DNA of 64,000 bases from Streptomyces cellostaticus (GCF_001513965.1 NZ_KQ948034.1:37415-101414); one strand, 5' to 3'. Positions 45,372 through 53,426 are shown, numbered from the stretch's first letter. Notes: a model not told the origin generated them from the sequence alone. Numbers and translations: made by a program.

Positions 45372-45727
45372 GCGCACATCGCCCCGTCGGGCCACCGGTC
45401 TGACGGGGCGTCTGCCTTGCTGAGCAGCCAAGCGGCGTTGATGTCAGGGTGTCATCCCGTTTCCGCTGGTCAAGTCGTCGTTGGCCCCGCGGGACCCAAC
45501 CGGCAAGAGGTCATGCGGCAGGGCCACCTCACCGGCCCGGCGCTGAGCGAGCCACCCTGAGCGCCTGTGGGACGGTGTCTCGGTGCGTACGTGCTGGAAC
45601 GGGCGGCGAGCCGGGACATCCAGCCTATGACCCGTGTATCCCCTCCCCTGGTGCTGCGCCATGCGGTGCAGCACCACACGATGCCTGCACTCTTCAAGCA
45701 GGGACCACTTCGGCTCTCACACAGGCT
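45372..45727. other. Non-coding stretch downstream of secreted-protein gene
   Basis: About 355 bp with no ORF I believe. A GACGGGGCG-type inverted pair close to the stop (about 45385-45415) may be that gene's terminator. Confidence 0.35.
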
Positions 45728-45752
45728 GCCTGGGCCCACAGTGGGCCCAGGC
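45728..45752. repeat. Perfect 12-1-12 palindrome next to gpmA terminator
   Basis: Arms GCCTGGGCCCAC and GTGGGCCCAGGC surround a single A. It lies 4 bp before the proximal gpmA-tail repeat and is absent at the distal copy. Confidence 0.85.
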
Positions 45753-45756
45753 CGTA

Positions 45757-45825
45757 AAAACGCCCCCGATCCGCGCTATAAGCGCAGGTCGGGGGCATGA
45801 TCGAGAAAGCTACTTCTTCTTGCCC
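45757..45825. repeat. Duplicated gpmA 3' end plus terminator, native copy
   Basis: It contains the gpmA last codons (GKKK-stop) and the native terminator hairpin (GCCCCCGATCCGCGC / GCGC...TCGGGGGC). See the copy at 44405-44473. Confidence 0.85.
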
Positions 45826-46571
45826 TGGTTCTTGACCGCCTCGATCGCCGCCGCGGCCGCCTCCGGGTCGAGGTACTTGCCGCCCGGGGTGACCGGGTTG
45901 AAGTCGGCGTCGAGCTCGTAGTACAGCGGGATGCCTGTCGGGATGTTCAGGCCCGCGATGTCCGCGTCCGAGATGCCGTCCAGGTGCTTGACCAGGGCGC
46001 GCAGGCTGTTGCCGTGGGCCGCGACCAGGACCGTGCGGCCGGTCAGGAGGTCGGGGACGATGCCGTCGTACCAGTACGGGAGCATGCGGACGACGACGTC
46101 CTTCAGGCACTCCGTGCGGGGGCGGAGCTCCGGGGGGATGGTCGCGTAGCGCGGGTCGTCCGACTGGGAGAACTCTGTGCCGTCCTCGAGCGGGGGCGGA
46201 GGGGTGTCGTACGAACGACGCCACAGCATGAACTGCTCCTCGCCGAACTCCGCGAGGGTCTGCGCCTTGTCCTTGCCCTGCAGGGCGCCGTAGTGGCGCT
46301 CGTTCAGGCGCCACGAACGGTGGACGGGAATCCAGTGGCGGTCCGCGGCCTCCAGGGCCAGCTGGGCCGTGCGGATCGCGCGCTTCTGGAGCGAGGTGTG
46401 GACTACGTCGGGGAGCAGGCCGGCGTCCTTGAGCAGCTCACCGCCACGGACCGCCTCCTTCTCGCCCTTCTCGTTCAGGTTGACGTCCACCCAGCCGGTG
46501 AACAGGTTCTTCGCGTTCCACTCGCTCTCGCCGTGGCGGAGGAGGATCAGCTTGTACGATGCGTCGGCCAT
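45810..46571 (-). CDS. gpmA: 2,3-bisphosphoglycerate-dependent phosphoglycerate mutase
   Basis: A 253-aa protein. It shows LILLRHGESEWNAKNLFTGWVDVNLNEKG, RSWRLNERHYGALQGKDKAQTLAEFGEEQF and VLVAAHGNSLRALVKHLDGISD, all standard for dPGM, which interconverts 3- and 2-phosphoglycerate in glycolysis. The tail NQGKKK is basic. The gene is single and divergent from the downstream MFS gene. Its terminator is duplicated 1.35 kb away. Confidence 0.95.
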   Translation of the reverse strand: MADASYKLILLRHGESEWNAKNLFTGWVDVNLNEKGEKEAVRGGELLKDAGLLPDVVHTSLQKRAIRTAQLALEAADRHWIPVHRSWRLNERHYGALQGKDKAQTLAEFGEEQFMLWRRSYDTPPPPLEDGTEFSQSDDPRYATIPPELRPRTECLKDVVVRMLPYWYDGIVPDLLTGRTVLVAAHGNSLRALVKHLDGISDADIAGLNIPTGIPLYYELDADFNPVTPGGKYLDPEAAAAAIEAVKNQGKKK

Positions 46572-46734
46572 GCCTCAGAGCGTAATCGACGCATTCGGCC
46601 CCCCGGAGCACACGCCCAGCAGCCGGACAGTTGACGGCATCTGTTAATTGAGTGGCCTCGGTCAACTCCACGCTTGTAAGTTGCGCATGCCGCTTGAGCT
46701 GCTTACGTCGCCGTGCATCCGTGGGGGTCCTGAA

Positions 46735-47988
46735 ATGTCCGTCGCCCGTCTCAGACGAGCCGCCCGGGAGAGCGTCTCCGGGCTCCCCCGTGAGTTCTGG
46801 TGGCTGTGGACCAGCACCCTCGTCAACCGGCTGGGCGCCTTCGTCGCCACCTTCATGGCGCTCTACCTGACGCTCGACCGCGGCTACTCGGCCTCGTACG
46901 CCGGTCTCGTCGCCTCCCTGAACGGGCTCGGCGGGGTCGTCTCCTCGCTGGGCGGCGGGGTGATGGCCGACCGGCTCGGCAGGCGGCCCACCCTGCTGAT
47001 CGCGCAGACCGCGACCGCCGGCTCCGTCGCACTGCTCGGCTTCATGCACGACCCCGTCGCCATCGCCACCGTCGCCTTCCTCGTCGGCATGGCCTCCAAC
47101 GCCTCCCGGCCCGCCGTGCAGGCGATGATGGCCGACATCGTCCGGCCCGAGGACCGGGTGCGGGCCTTCTCGCTGAACTACTGGGCCATCAATCTCGGCT
47201 TCGCCGTCTCCTCCATGGCCGCCGGGTTCATCGCCGAGTTCAGCTATCTCGCCGGGTTCCTGATCGAGGCCGGGATGACGCTGGCGTGCGCGATCGTCGT
47301 CTTCCTCAAGCTGCCCGAGTCACGGCCCACGGCCGACGCCAAGCAGGCGGAGGCCGACATCAGCCTCGGGACCGTGCTGCGCGACGGGCGGTACATGGCC
47401 GTCGTAGGGCTGTCCTTCCTCGTCGCCCTCGTATTCCAGCAGGGCTCGGTCGGACTGCCGGTGGCCATGGGACGGGCGGGGTTCTCGCCGGCCGACTACG
47501 GCCTGGCCATCGCCGTCAACGGCATCCTGATCGTCGCCCTCCAGATCCCGGTCACCCGCTTCATCGAACACCGCGATCCGCGCACCCTCCTGGTCGCCTC
47601 CTCCCTGCTCGCGGGCTACGGCTTCGCGCTCACCGCCGTCGCCGGGTCGGTCGGCGTCTTCGCGCTCACCGTGTGCGTGTGGACCCTCGCCGAGATCGTC
47701 AGCGCACCGACACAGACCGGGCTCGCCGTCCGGCTGTCGCCCGCGCACGGGCGCGGGCGCTACCAGGGCGTGTACACGCTGTCGTGGTCCGTGGCCTCTC
47801 TGGTCGCGCCGCTGATGTCCGGCGCCGTGATCGACCGGTTCGGGGCGGAGTGGCTGTGGGGGATGTGCGCGGTGGTGGGGACGGCCGCGGGGGTCGGGTA
47901 CGGGGTGCTCATGCGGGGGTTGCCGAAGGAGGATCCGTCCGCCCCCGCGCCGGAACTGCAGCCGCGCGCGTCGGAGCAGGCCGCCTGA
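46735..47988 (+). CDS. MFS exporter, 12-helix (DHA1-like)
   Basis: A 417-aa transporter. It starts MSVARLRRAARESVSGLP before helix 1 (FWWLWTSTLVNRLGAFVATF). The loop 2-3 motif is GGGVMADRLGRRPTLLIAQ; helices continue to WLWGMCAVVGTAAGVGYGVL. The substrate is unknown. ATG 46735 is preferred over an open frame from 46648. Near residue 100, AGSVALLGFMHD is encoded by a 39-bp stretch repeated as an orphan fragment at 53388-53426. Confidence 0.85.
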   Translation: MSVARLRRAARESVSGLPREFWWLWTSTLVNRLGAFVATFMALYLTLDRGYSASYAGLVASLNGLGGVVSSLGGGVMADRLGRRPTLLIAQTATAGSVALLGFMHDPVAIATVAFLVGMASNASRPAVQAMMADIVRPEDRVRAFSLNYWAINLGFAVSSMAAGFIAEFSYLAGFLIEAGMTLACAIVVFLKLPESRPTADAKQAEADISLGTVLRDGRYMAVVGLSFLVALVFQQGSVGLPVAMGRAGFSPADYGLAIAVNGILIVALQIPVTRFIEHRDPRTLLVASSLLAGYGFALTAVAGSVGVFALTVCVWTLAEIVSAPTQTGLAVRLSPAHGRGRYQGVYTLSWSVASLVAPLMSGAVIDRFGAEWLWGMCAVVGTAAGVGYGVLMRGLPKEDPSAPAPELQPRASEQAA

Positions 47989-48054
47989 CCAGTGTTCACG
48001 CTCCCGTGTCCCACCGCCCGGAGCATCTCGAACCTCAGCCATTCGATCCGCGCG

Positions 48055-49299
48055 CTACCCCATGGCATCCGCGCGCTCAGCCAGACCACGCAGCTCAGGC
48101 GAGGCTGAGCGTCCACCCATCAGCATCAGCTCACGGATGGCACCGCGCGCCGCGATATGGCTTCTGACCAGGTCGGGCGCGATCTCTTCAGCTCTGAGCA
48201 AGCACGCAAGCGCGTCGCCGAACTGCCGACGTTGCAGGTGAGCACGGCCGAGATCCATCAGCAGCCTGGCCTGTCGCTCGACGGACATTGCGCCGATGTC
48301 CAAATCCTTGGCCGTGTCAAGGGCTTCCCCTGCATCACCGAGGTCGACCGCCGTGGAGACCGCCTGGACCTCGACATTCGTAGGGCCGAATTCCAGATTG
48401 AAGTCGTTGCGGTCAACTCCCATGCGGGCAGCTACGTTTCGAGCCCTGTCGATCTGCTCGCGAACGGCGGATCGTTCGCCAGCGCGTGCATGCACCGACG
48501 CCAGCGCGAGGTGAAGTGAGCCGACAACCGACAATTCCTCCACGGGGGTCGACGCCGCTTCGGCGTGCCTTGCAAGCGTGTTGAGCGCCGTGGCGGCAGC
48601 GTGCTCGGCCTGGTCCAGACGCTTGAGCCGTACGAACGCGTGGACCAGCCGGAAGACCCCGACGAAGACCCCAAGACGGTCGCCGGCGAGTTCGGCTGCG
48701 CGGATCGCCCGGTCTGCCGCCAGCCATGCGGCATCTGCCTCGTCCTGCCGGACAAAGGCTGCCGACAGGGCTTGGTAGCTGCGGGCCAACAGCCGGTGGA
48801 TCTCCGGCCGGAATTCGCCGGGGGCGGTTCGCGCGGCGCGTTCCAAGCGAGGCAACAACGTCCCCAGGGCCTTGCCCAGCTCTGCGAACTGATCTCCATG
48901 AGCGAGCCTCCAGACCCGCTCCACCTCGTCTCGCAGCTCGTGGAGCAGATCAGCACGGAAGTCCTCCCGGGGCTCGAGGACGACGTCCAGCGCCGAGTGC
49001 CCGGAGATGACTAGCCGTGCTTGGTCCAGATCATTGAGCAGTGCCTCGTCCGTAACCCCCATGTCAGGTCTCGCCGCACCGGGAGCCTCGGGCTGGAGGA
49101 CTTGCAAAGGAACGCCGAGTCCTTCGGCGAGCAACCGCAGAACATCCAGCCGGTTCACCGGCTGGATGCCTCGTTCGACCTGCGACACCCAACTCGCCGT
49201 CCGCCCGATCGCTGCGGCCAGTTCGCTCTGGGTGAGGTCACGCTGTCGTCGCAGCTCGGCCACGCGCGCCCCGAAGGCCCGGCGCCCCTCCAATGGCAT
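48055..49299 (-). CDS. XRE-family HTH regulator with TPR-like helical domain
   Basis: A 414-aa protein. The N-terminal HTH_3 domain (residues ~8-65) reads FGARVAELRRQRDLTQSELAAAIGRTASWVSQVERG. The rest consists of antiparallel helical repeats (LLARSYQALSAAFVRQDEADAAW, LGDAGEALDTAKDLDIGAMSVERQARLLMDLGRAHLQRRQ), probably a peptide- or ligand-sensing TPR array as in Rgg-type regulators. It opens the second accessory block and lies beside the short-gene operon it may control through the operator at 49686-49704. Confidence 0.82.
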   Translation of the reverse strand: MPLEGRRAFGARVAELRRQRDLTQSELAAAIGRTASWVSQVERGIQPVNRLDVLRLLAEGLGVPLQVLQPEAPGAARPDMGVTDEALLNDLDQARLVISGHSALDVVLEPREDFRADLLHELRDEVERVWRLAHGDQFAELGKALGTLLPRLERAARTAPGEFRPEIHRLLARSYQALSAAFVRQDEADAAWLAADRAIRAAELAGDRLGVFVGVFRLVHAFVRLKRLDQAEHAAATALNTLARHAEAASTPVEELSVVGSLHLALASVHARAGERSAVREQIDRARNVAARMGVDRNDFNLEFGPTNVEVQAVSTAVDLGDAGEALDTAKDLDIGAMSVERQARLLMDLGRAHLQRRQFGDALACLLRAEEIAPDLVRSHIAARGAIRELMLMGGRSASPELRGLAERADAMG

Positions 49300-49301
49300 T
49301 G

Positions 49302-49616
49302 CTACGCCGCCACCTTCCCCGCAACGGCGTTGAGGAACGTCACTTCGACGCCCCTCAGGTATTGCTCGCGTTCAGCGAGGAACCGCTTGGTGTGCGGCTG
49401 AGCCTCATGCGTCTCGAACGCGGCACGATCCGCGTACAGCTCGTAGAAGACGCGGATCAGTGGCTCGCCGACAGGCGTGTGAGTGACGTACGTCAGCGTG
49501 CCCGGCTCCTGCTCTTTGATCCCCTCCAAGGTCTCAGCAGCCAGATCATCAAAGGCAGTCGCCGCCTCCTGGTCGCGCAGCTCGAAGCGCACGACCAGCC
49601 CGAAGCCTTCACCCAT
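49302..49616 (-). CDS. Antibiotic-biosynthesis monooxygenase (ABM)-domain protein
   Basis: A 104-aa dimeric alpha+beta barrel protein: GFGLVVRFELRDQEAATAFDDLAAETLEGI, GTLTYVTHTPVGEPLIRVFYELYADRAAFETHEAQPHTKRFL. This fits quinol-monooxygenase-type ABM proteins. ATG 49616 follows GGAAGGAG, better than the upstream 49640 codon. It starts 2 bp from the regulator gene's start and is co-directional, so the two form an operon. Confidence 0.8.
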   Translation of the reverse strand: MGEGFGLVVRFELRDQEAATAFDDLAAETLEGIKEQEPGTLTYVTHTPVGEPLIRVFYELYADRAAFETHEAQPHTKRFLAEREQYLRGVEVTFLNAVAGKVAA

Positions 49617-49685
49617 GAGCACTCCTTCCATTGGCGCCAAGTCTGTCAGGTACGCAATCCAGCTACGAATAGCAGAGTTTCTTAA

Positions 49686-49710
49686 CTCGCAGAGAATCTG
49701 CGAGTATGCT
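49686..49710 (+). promoter_or_regulatory. Operator palindrome and -10 element of the short-gene operon
   Basis: A perfect 8-3-8 palindrome (CTCGCAGA gaa TCTGCGAG, 49686-49704) is followed at once by a TATGCT -10 hexamer (49705-49710). The site lies upstream of the plus-strand peptide operon and divergent from the XRE-ABM pair, a typical place for XRE binding. Confidence 0.6.
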
Positions 49711-49869
49711 CGTAGTCGTGCCGCTACCAGGCGTGATCTGACCTGCGACGCACGTCAGTTGAACGTCCTCCCGTCACCGTCTGCCGCTTGGGGGCGCCAC
49801 AACACGACAGACCCCCGCGACCGCTGACACGGCCCGGGGGCATGGCCCACCTGAAGAAAGCAGGTAGAC

Positions 49870-50241
49870 ATGCCGCACTGTATCGCCCTCCTCTGCGCGC
49901 TGCTGCTGAGACTGCTGCTGCCCCCGCGCGGTCGGCACCGCGCCGCTCCGTGCTCCGTCGGCACCTCACTGGAGCCGTCCACCACAATCACCCACGCAGA
50001 GCCCCGCGTACGGCTCCAGCCGCCCGCCCCACCCTGCTTCCGAGGCGAGGACTCTCCCCTAGTACGTCCCTACGTCCTCTCCGCCACCGAGTGGAACTGC
50101 CTCAAGCGCCACCGGCAGCAACAGCGCCGGCGTCGGCACCCCCTCTGGCTCGCCGTGTACGGCATCGACCTCGGCCCCCGTCTGATCCACGGCGCGAAGA
50201 TCAAGGGTGAAGAGATCAACGGCGTAAGGGTGGCCGCGTAA
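49870..50241 (+). CDS. Small Arg/Pro-rich protein of accessory block
   Basis: A 123-aa protein. After a Leu-rich N-terminus the C-terminal third (YVLSATEWNCLKRHRQQQRRRRHPLWLAVYGIDLGPRLIHG) resembles small proteins that recur next to XRE regulators in Streptomyces accessory regions. No known function. An AGGTAG RBS precedes ATG 49870. The TAA overlaps the next ATG. Confidence 0.55.
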   Translation: MPHCIALLCALLLRLLLPPRGRHRAAPCSVGTSLEPSTTITHAEPRVRLQPPAPPCFRGEDSPLVRPYVLSATEWNCLKRHRQQQRRRRHPLWLAVYGIDLGPRLIHGAKIKGEEINGVRVAA

Positions 50242-50600
50242 TGGACAACCCCACCACCCCCACCACACGCCGCACCACCCGTCTCCTGCCCTGGTCCGGC
50301 CCCGAGGGCAAGCCCTGCTACCTCCTCACCGACGACAGCAGGGGCGGCCGTCTCTCCCGACTCGCCGACAGCGTGGAGTCCATCCATCTGGGCATGGGCG
50401 ATCAACTACTTGGGCATGCACGGGCGTTGATCAACCATCCCAGAACCGGACCCGTCGAACTCCGGTACCTCTCCACACGATTGACCGAGTCCCTGCGGGA
50501 CGTCCTTCGCGTCGCCAAAAGCCGCGGGGCCCGACTGCCAGTGCCCGACAGCGATGGGGACGACCCGGAGCGTGAACCGGAAGACGACAACCGGCTGTAG
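50241..50600 (+). CDS. Small hypothetical protein
   Basis: A 119-aa soluble protein (WSGPEGKPCYLLTDDSRGGRLSRLADSVESIHLGMGDQLLGHA then an acidic tail DSDGDDPEREPEDDN). The N-terminal half is amphipathic and helical. No family recognised. It is coupled to its upstream neighbour (TAATG) and continues the short-gene operon. Confidence 0.6.
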   Translation: MDNPTTPTTRRTTRLLPWSGPEGKPCYLLTDDSRGGRLSRLADSVESIHLGMGDQLLGHARALINHPRTGPVELRYLSTRLTESLRDVLRVAKSRGARLPVPDSDGDDPEREPEDDNRL

Positions 50601-50653
50601 CCCATTCGACACCCCTCCCCCGCAACGACTGGCATTGAGCCGCTGGAGAACTG

Positions 50654-50920
50654 ATGCATGAACTGATCGTTGCCCCGTTCCATGACGAGTACCTCCTGCG
50701 CGACACAGTCCTCGTGCGCGCTCCCTCGCCGTACGGCATGGCCCGCGCGTTCTGGGAGACCAACAAGCACTGTGACTATGTCGACCGCGCGGGCAACACC
50801 AGGGCCATCCACCTGACCGACGGCCGCGGTCCAGTAACCCGTGCCGTACGACGCCGGATCCTGCTTCAGCAACTGACCGAAGGGCATCGTCGCAGGCAGG
50901 TCGCGCGGAGGCTGTCGTGA
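50654..50920 (+). CDS. Small hypothetical protein
   Basis: An 88-aa protein (LIVAPFHDEYLLRDTVLVRAPSPYGMARAFWETNKHCDYVDRAGN) ending in a basic helix (VRRRILLQQLTEGHRRRQVARRLS) that might bind nucleic acid. RBS GGAGAAC. It overlaps the next gene (GTGA). Unknown function. Confidence 0.55.
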   Translation: MHELIVAPFHDEYLLRDTVLVRAPSPYGMARAFWETNKHCDYVDRAGNTRAIHLTDGRGPVTRAVRRRILLQQLTEGHRRRQVARRLS

Positions 50921-51183
50921 CGACCACGAGCCTCATGCACCGCTCCCACCCGTGGCTGGGCCGGGTCGTCACCGACCCGGTCACCGGCCGCCGGGGAATT
51001 CTCCGCGCCATCGCACCGGAGCCCGACGGCCTTCAACTGGTTCCCTCCCGCGCGTTGACGAAGAAACCGCCGGTTGCGTGGCTTCAACCGGAAGGCGGTG
51101 GCGTCGAGTGGGCGACGTCCCCGAGTGCCCTCTCCGACCCGGCGCCGATCACGGCCGACACGCACCCGAAGGCGCAGGTGTGA
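50917..51183 (+). CDS. Small hypothetical protein
   Basis: An 88-aa protein with an SH3-like look: HPWLGRVVTDPVTGRRGILRAIAPEPDGLQ, then VAWLQPEGGGVEWATSPSAL. No family recognised. GTG 50917 overlaps the upstream stop. Part of the operon leading to the methyltransferase. Confidence 0.55.
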   Translation: MTTTSLMHRSHPWLGRVVTDPVTGRRGILRAIAPEPDGLQLVPSRALTKKPPVAWLQPEGGGVEWATSPSALSDPAPITADTHPKAQV

Positions 51184-51382
51184 GAGAGCGGATCGCGGTC
51201 GGCTGACGCCCTACAGATCTCCGGCCGGAAAACCCTGGACGGGTCGAGCCGGCCGGAACTGGCGTCGGAGATCACGTCCCCCGATGCTTCCCCGGCGCCT
51301 TCAAGCGCCCGGCCGGGGCGCGCTGCTCGTTCACAACATCACGCCCCGGCCGGGTCCCACCCGAAGGAAGGGAGACCGCCTT

Positions 51383-51475
51383 ATGGGGAAACAGCCTCCG
51401 TCGCCGCCCCCGCCGAAGCCGCCCAAGCCATCCAGTCCCCGGCCGGCGGACCGGGCTCTCAGCCGATCCCGGTGA
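51383..51475 (+). CDS. 30-aa Pro-rich peptide
   Basis: ATG 51383 has GAAGGAAGGGAG upstream; the peptide is MGKQPPSPPPPKPPKPSS followed by PRPADRALSRSR. Its spacing in the operon and good RBS favour translation; function is unknown. It could be a second precursor peptide for the neighbouring methyltransferase, but has only one Asp. Confidence 0.4.
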   Translation: MGKQPPSPPPPKPPKPSSPRPADRALSRSR

Positions 51476-51539
51476 ACGGGTGAAACGCGGTCTGCGGGCC
51501 GCTGCACCAGAAACTGACACGACGACAAGGAGGACCCCG

Positions 51540-51671
51540 ATGGGATGGGGAACCGGTAAGGGCGGATCGGGCGGCGACGGCAAACACGCCGGCGGCAAGG
51601 ACCCGGGAACGTCGAAGCCGTCCTCGGACACCAGCCAGCCGAAGCCCGATCCGAAGCACAAGAAGGGCTGA
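51540..51671 (+). CDS. 43-aa Gly/Lys/Asp-rich peptide, candidate RiPP precursor
   Basis: ATG 51540 is preceded by a strong AAGGAGG. The peptide begins MGWGTGKGGSGGDGK and ends SQPKPDPKHKKG. It holds four Asp residues (GDG, KDP, SDT, PDP) within a Gly/Lys/Pro matrix and no Cys. It is placed 8 bp upstream of a PIMT-type methyltransferase gene. Asp-containing short peptides next to stand-alone PIMT homologues characterise the imiditide RiPPs, where Asp is methylated and closes to aspartimide. Assignment is inference from context. Confidence 0.55.
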   Translation: MGWGTGKGGSGGDGKHAGGKDPGTSKPSSDTSQPKPDPKHKKG

Positions 51672-51679
51672 CCTTCAGC

Positions 51680-52855
51680 ATGCGCGCCATGAGCACCGAG
51701 GAGCAGGCCGCCGCGCGTGGCCTGCTCCGCGCCGTTTCGGAAGAACTCGGCCCCCTCGGGCTCGAGCTGGAGGCAGCCTTCCATCGCGCCCCGCGCCACA
51801 CGTTTCTGCCCCGCCTGGTGTGGCTGGACCATGAAGGCGACTGGACACCCTGCGACCGTGAGCTGGAGCCCGCGCGGTGGCTGGAGGCCGCCTACGCCAA
51901 CGCTTCGGTAGTCACCCAGGTCAACGACGGCCAGGACCCCGAAGACGGCGACCTGTGGCCGTCTTCGTCCGCGTCCGCGCCGTCCATCGTGTTCCGCATG
52001 CTGCGGATGCTCGACCTGAACCCCGCGCACAGAGTTCTGGAGATCGGCACCGGTACGGGATGGAACGCCGGTCTTCTCGCCGCTCTCCTCGGGGACGAAA
52101 ACGTCACGACCATGGACGTGGACCCCATGCTCACCGATCCAGCGGCACGTTCGCTGAAGGCTGTCGGTCTTCAGCCGGAAGTGACAGCGGCAGACGGCGC
52201 GGGCGGTTTCCCGCCGTCGGCGCCGTACGACCGGGTTATCGCCACGTGTTCCGTTCGCCGCCTGCCCTACGCGTGGGTGGAACAGGCCCGGCCCGGTGGA
52301 CTCATTCTCACTCCCTGGGAAACACCCTGGTTCTGCTACGGGCTGCTGCGCCTGCACGTGGGCGGCGACGGGATCGCCTCGGGCCGCTTCTCCCCGCACT
52401 CCGCATTCATGCTGATGCGCGGACAGCGCACAGACCTGCGGATCTACCGCGACGTAGTACGGGACGAGCACGAGCCCGCCGAGTCGAGTACGAGCCTTGA
52501 CCCGTGGATTGTCGCCGGCCAGGACGCCGCAGCGCAGTTCGCCGTCGGGCTGCGGCTGCCGGACGTGTGGCATGCCTGGCATGAGCAGCCGGACGTGCCG
52601 GGTGTCGAAGTCCGCCTGTGGCTGGCGACCACGGACGCTACGTCATGGGCCGCCGTCGACTGGGACGGCACCTGTGGCACCGACCTGTACACCGTCTGGC
52701 AGTACGGCCCCCGCCGCCTGTGGGACGAAGTGGAGGCGGTCTACGCGTGGTGGACCGAGCGAGGGCGTCCCCCTGTCGAGCGGTTCGGGCTCACTGTCGC
52801 TCCCGAGGGTCAGCGGGCATGGTTGGAAGACCCCTCCCGGTCCTGGAACGTCTGA
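51680..52855 (+). CDS. PIMT-type (protein-L-isoaspartate O-methyltransferase-like) SAM methyltransferase with C-terminal extension
   Basis: A 391-aa protein. N-terminal pre-SAM helices (LEAAFHRAPRHTFLPRLVWLD) end in ANASVVTQVNDGQ, the PIMT substrate loop; then SAM motif I VLEIGTGTGWNAGLLAALLG, the DVDP motif and DRVIATCSVRRLPYAWVEQARPGGLIL. The C-terminal ~180 residues (DLRIYRDVVRDEHEPAESST...YTVWQYGPRRLWDEVEAVYAWW) extend beyond housekeeping PIMT (about 210 aa), as in RiPP-associated PIMTs. ATG 51680; ATG 51689 possible. Confidence 0.78.
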   Translation: MRAMSTEEQAAARGLLRAVSEELGPLGLELEAAFHRAPRHTFLPRLVWLDHEGDWTPCDRELEPARWLEAAYANASVVTQVNDGQDPEDGDLWPSSSASAPSIVFRMLRMLDLNPAHRVLEIGTGTGWNAGLLAALLGDENVTTMDVDPMLTDPAARSLKAVGLQPEVTAADGAGGFPPSAPYDRVIATCSVRRLPYAWVEQARPGGLILTPWETPWFCYGLLRLHVGGDGIASGRFSPHSAFMLMRGQRTDLRIYRDVVRDEHEPAESSTSLDPWIVAGQDAAAQFAVGLRLPDVWHAWHEQPDVPGVEVRLWLATTDATSWAAVDWDGTCGTDLYTVWQYGPRRLWDEVEAVYAWWTERGRPPVERFGLTVAPEGQRAWLEDPSRSWNV

Positions 52856-52968
52856 AGCCGCTCCGAACCCGAGGCCGCCCGCCCCGCGCGGGTGGCCTCG
52901 GCCGCCAGTGGCTCATCGCGCGGTCCTGGGTCGAGACCTCTGCTGTGAGTGCCACCGGTGAAGAAGAA

Positions 52969-53015
52969 GATCCCCTGCCCCCACACCGAGACCATCACGG
53001 TGCGGGGCAGGGATG
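52969..53015 (+). terminator. Probable terminator downstream of PIMT-like gene
   Basis: ATCCCCTGCCCC and GGGGCAGGGAT form an imperfect hairpin about 115 bp after the methyltransferase stop. The 175-bp gap holds no convincing gene. Confidence 0.5.
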
Positions 53016-53030
53016 AAGGCACGCCAGCCG

Positions 53031-53240
53031 TCAGCGGCCGACGGACTGGTCGAAAACTGACCCGGGCTGGCCGAAGTTGGTCATGCCCTTGCCGAAATCG
53101 GAAGTGCTCGGCGACATGCTCCCGAAATCGAATCCGCTGTTACTCGTATCGTCATGGCCGTCGGCGAGGGCCTGGCCCGCGCCTCCGAGCAGAACGGTTC
53201 CGGCGAGAGCGATGGCGGCCAGCACGGTCGGTGCACGCAT
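53031..53240 (-). CDS. Small secreted protein
   Basis: A 69-aa protein: signal peptide MRAPTVLAAIALAGTVLLGG ending GQALA, then a 43-residue Gly/Ser/Phe/Asp-rich mature chain (SNSGFDFGSMSPSTSDFGKG). RBS AAGGAG precedes ATG 53240. The mature part looks disordered or surface-adhesive, without the Cys pair of chaplins. Function unknown. Confidence 0.6.
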   Translation of the reverse strand: MRAPTVLAAIALAGTVLLGGAGQALADGHDDTSNSGFDFGSMSPSTSDFGKGMTNFGQPGSVFDQSVGR

Positions 53241-53387
53241 AAGCGTCTCCTTGTCGGTCGGTGTGTGATCGCCAGAGGTATGCCGCCGGCCCACACGCGA
53301 GAAGCGCTGACGTGCACACAAGCACCCGAATAGACGGCGCACATGGCGCTACCCGCACCGCGGCCCTCGCCGGAGGAAGGGTCGTCT

Positions 53388-53426
53388 CCGCCGGCTCCGT
53401 CGCGCTGCTCGGCTTCATGCACAACC
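53388..53426 (+). repeat. Orphan fragment of the MFS exporter gene
   Basis: The 39 bp match 47015-47053 (inside the MFS gene) with two mismatches and encode the same GSVALLGFMH in one frame, without the flanking gene. It forms a direct repeat framing the 6.4-kb accessory block. Confidence 0.75.

Noticed and set aside
44474..45756. Complete integrative element
   Set aside because: No integrase, excisionase, rep or tra gene is visible; only a decayed remnant can be claimed.
52949..53242. 97-aa plus-strand open frame starting MPPVKKKIPCPHTETIT
   Set aside because: It runs through a terminator-like hairpin and then opposite a signal-peptide gene; treated as chance.
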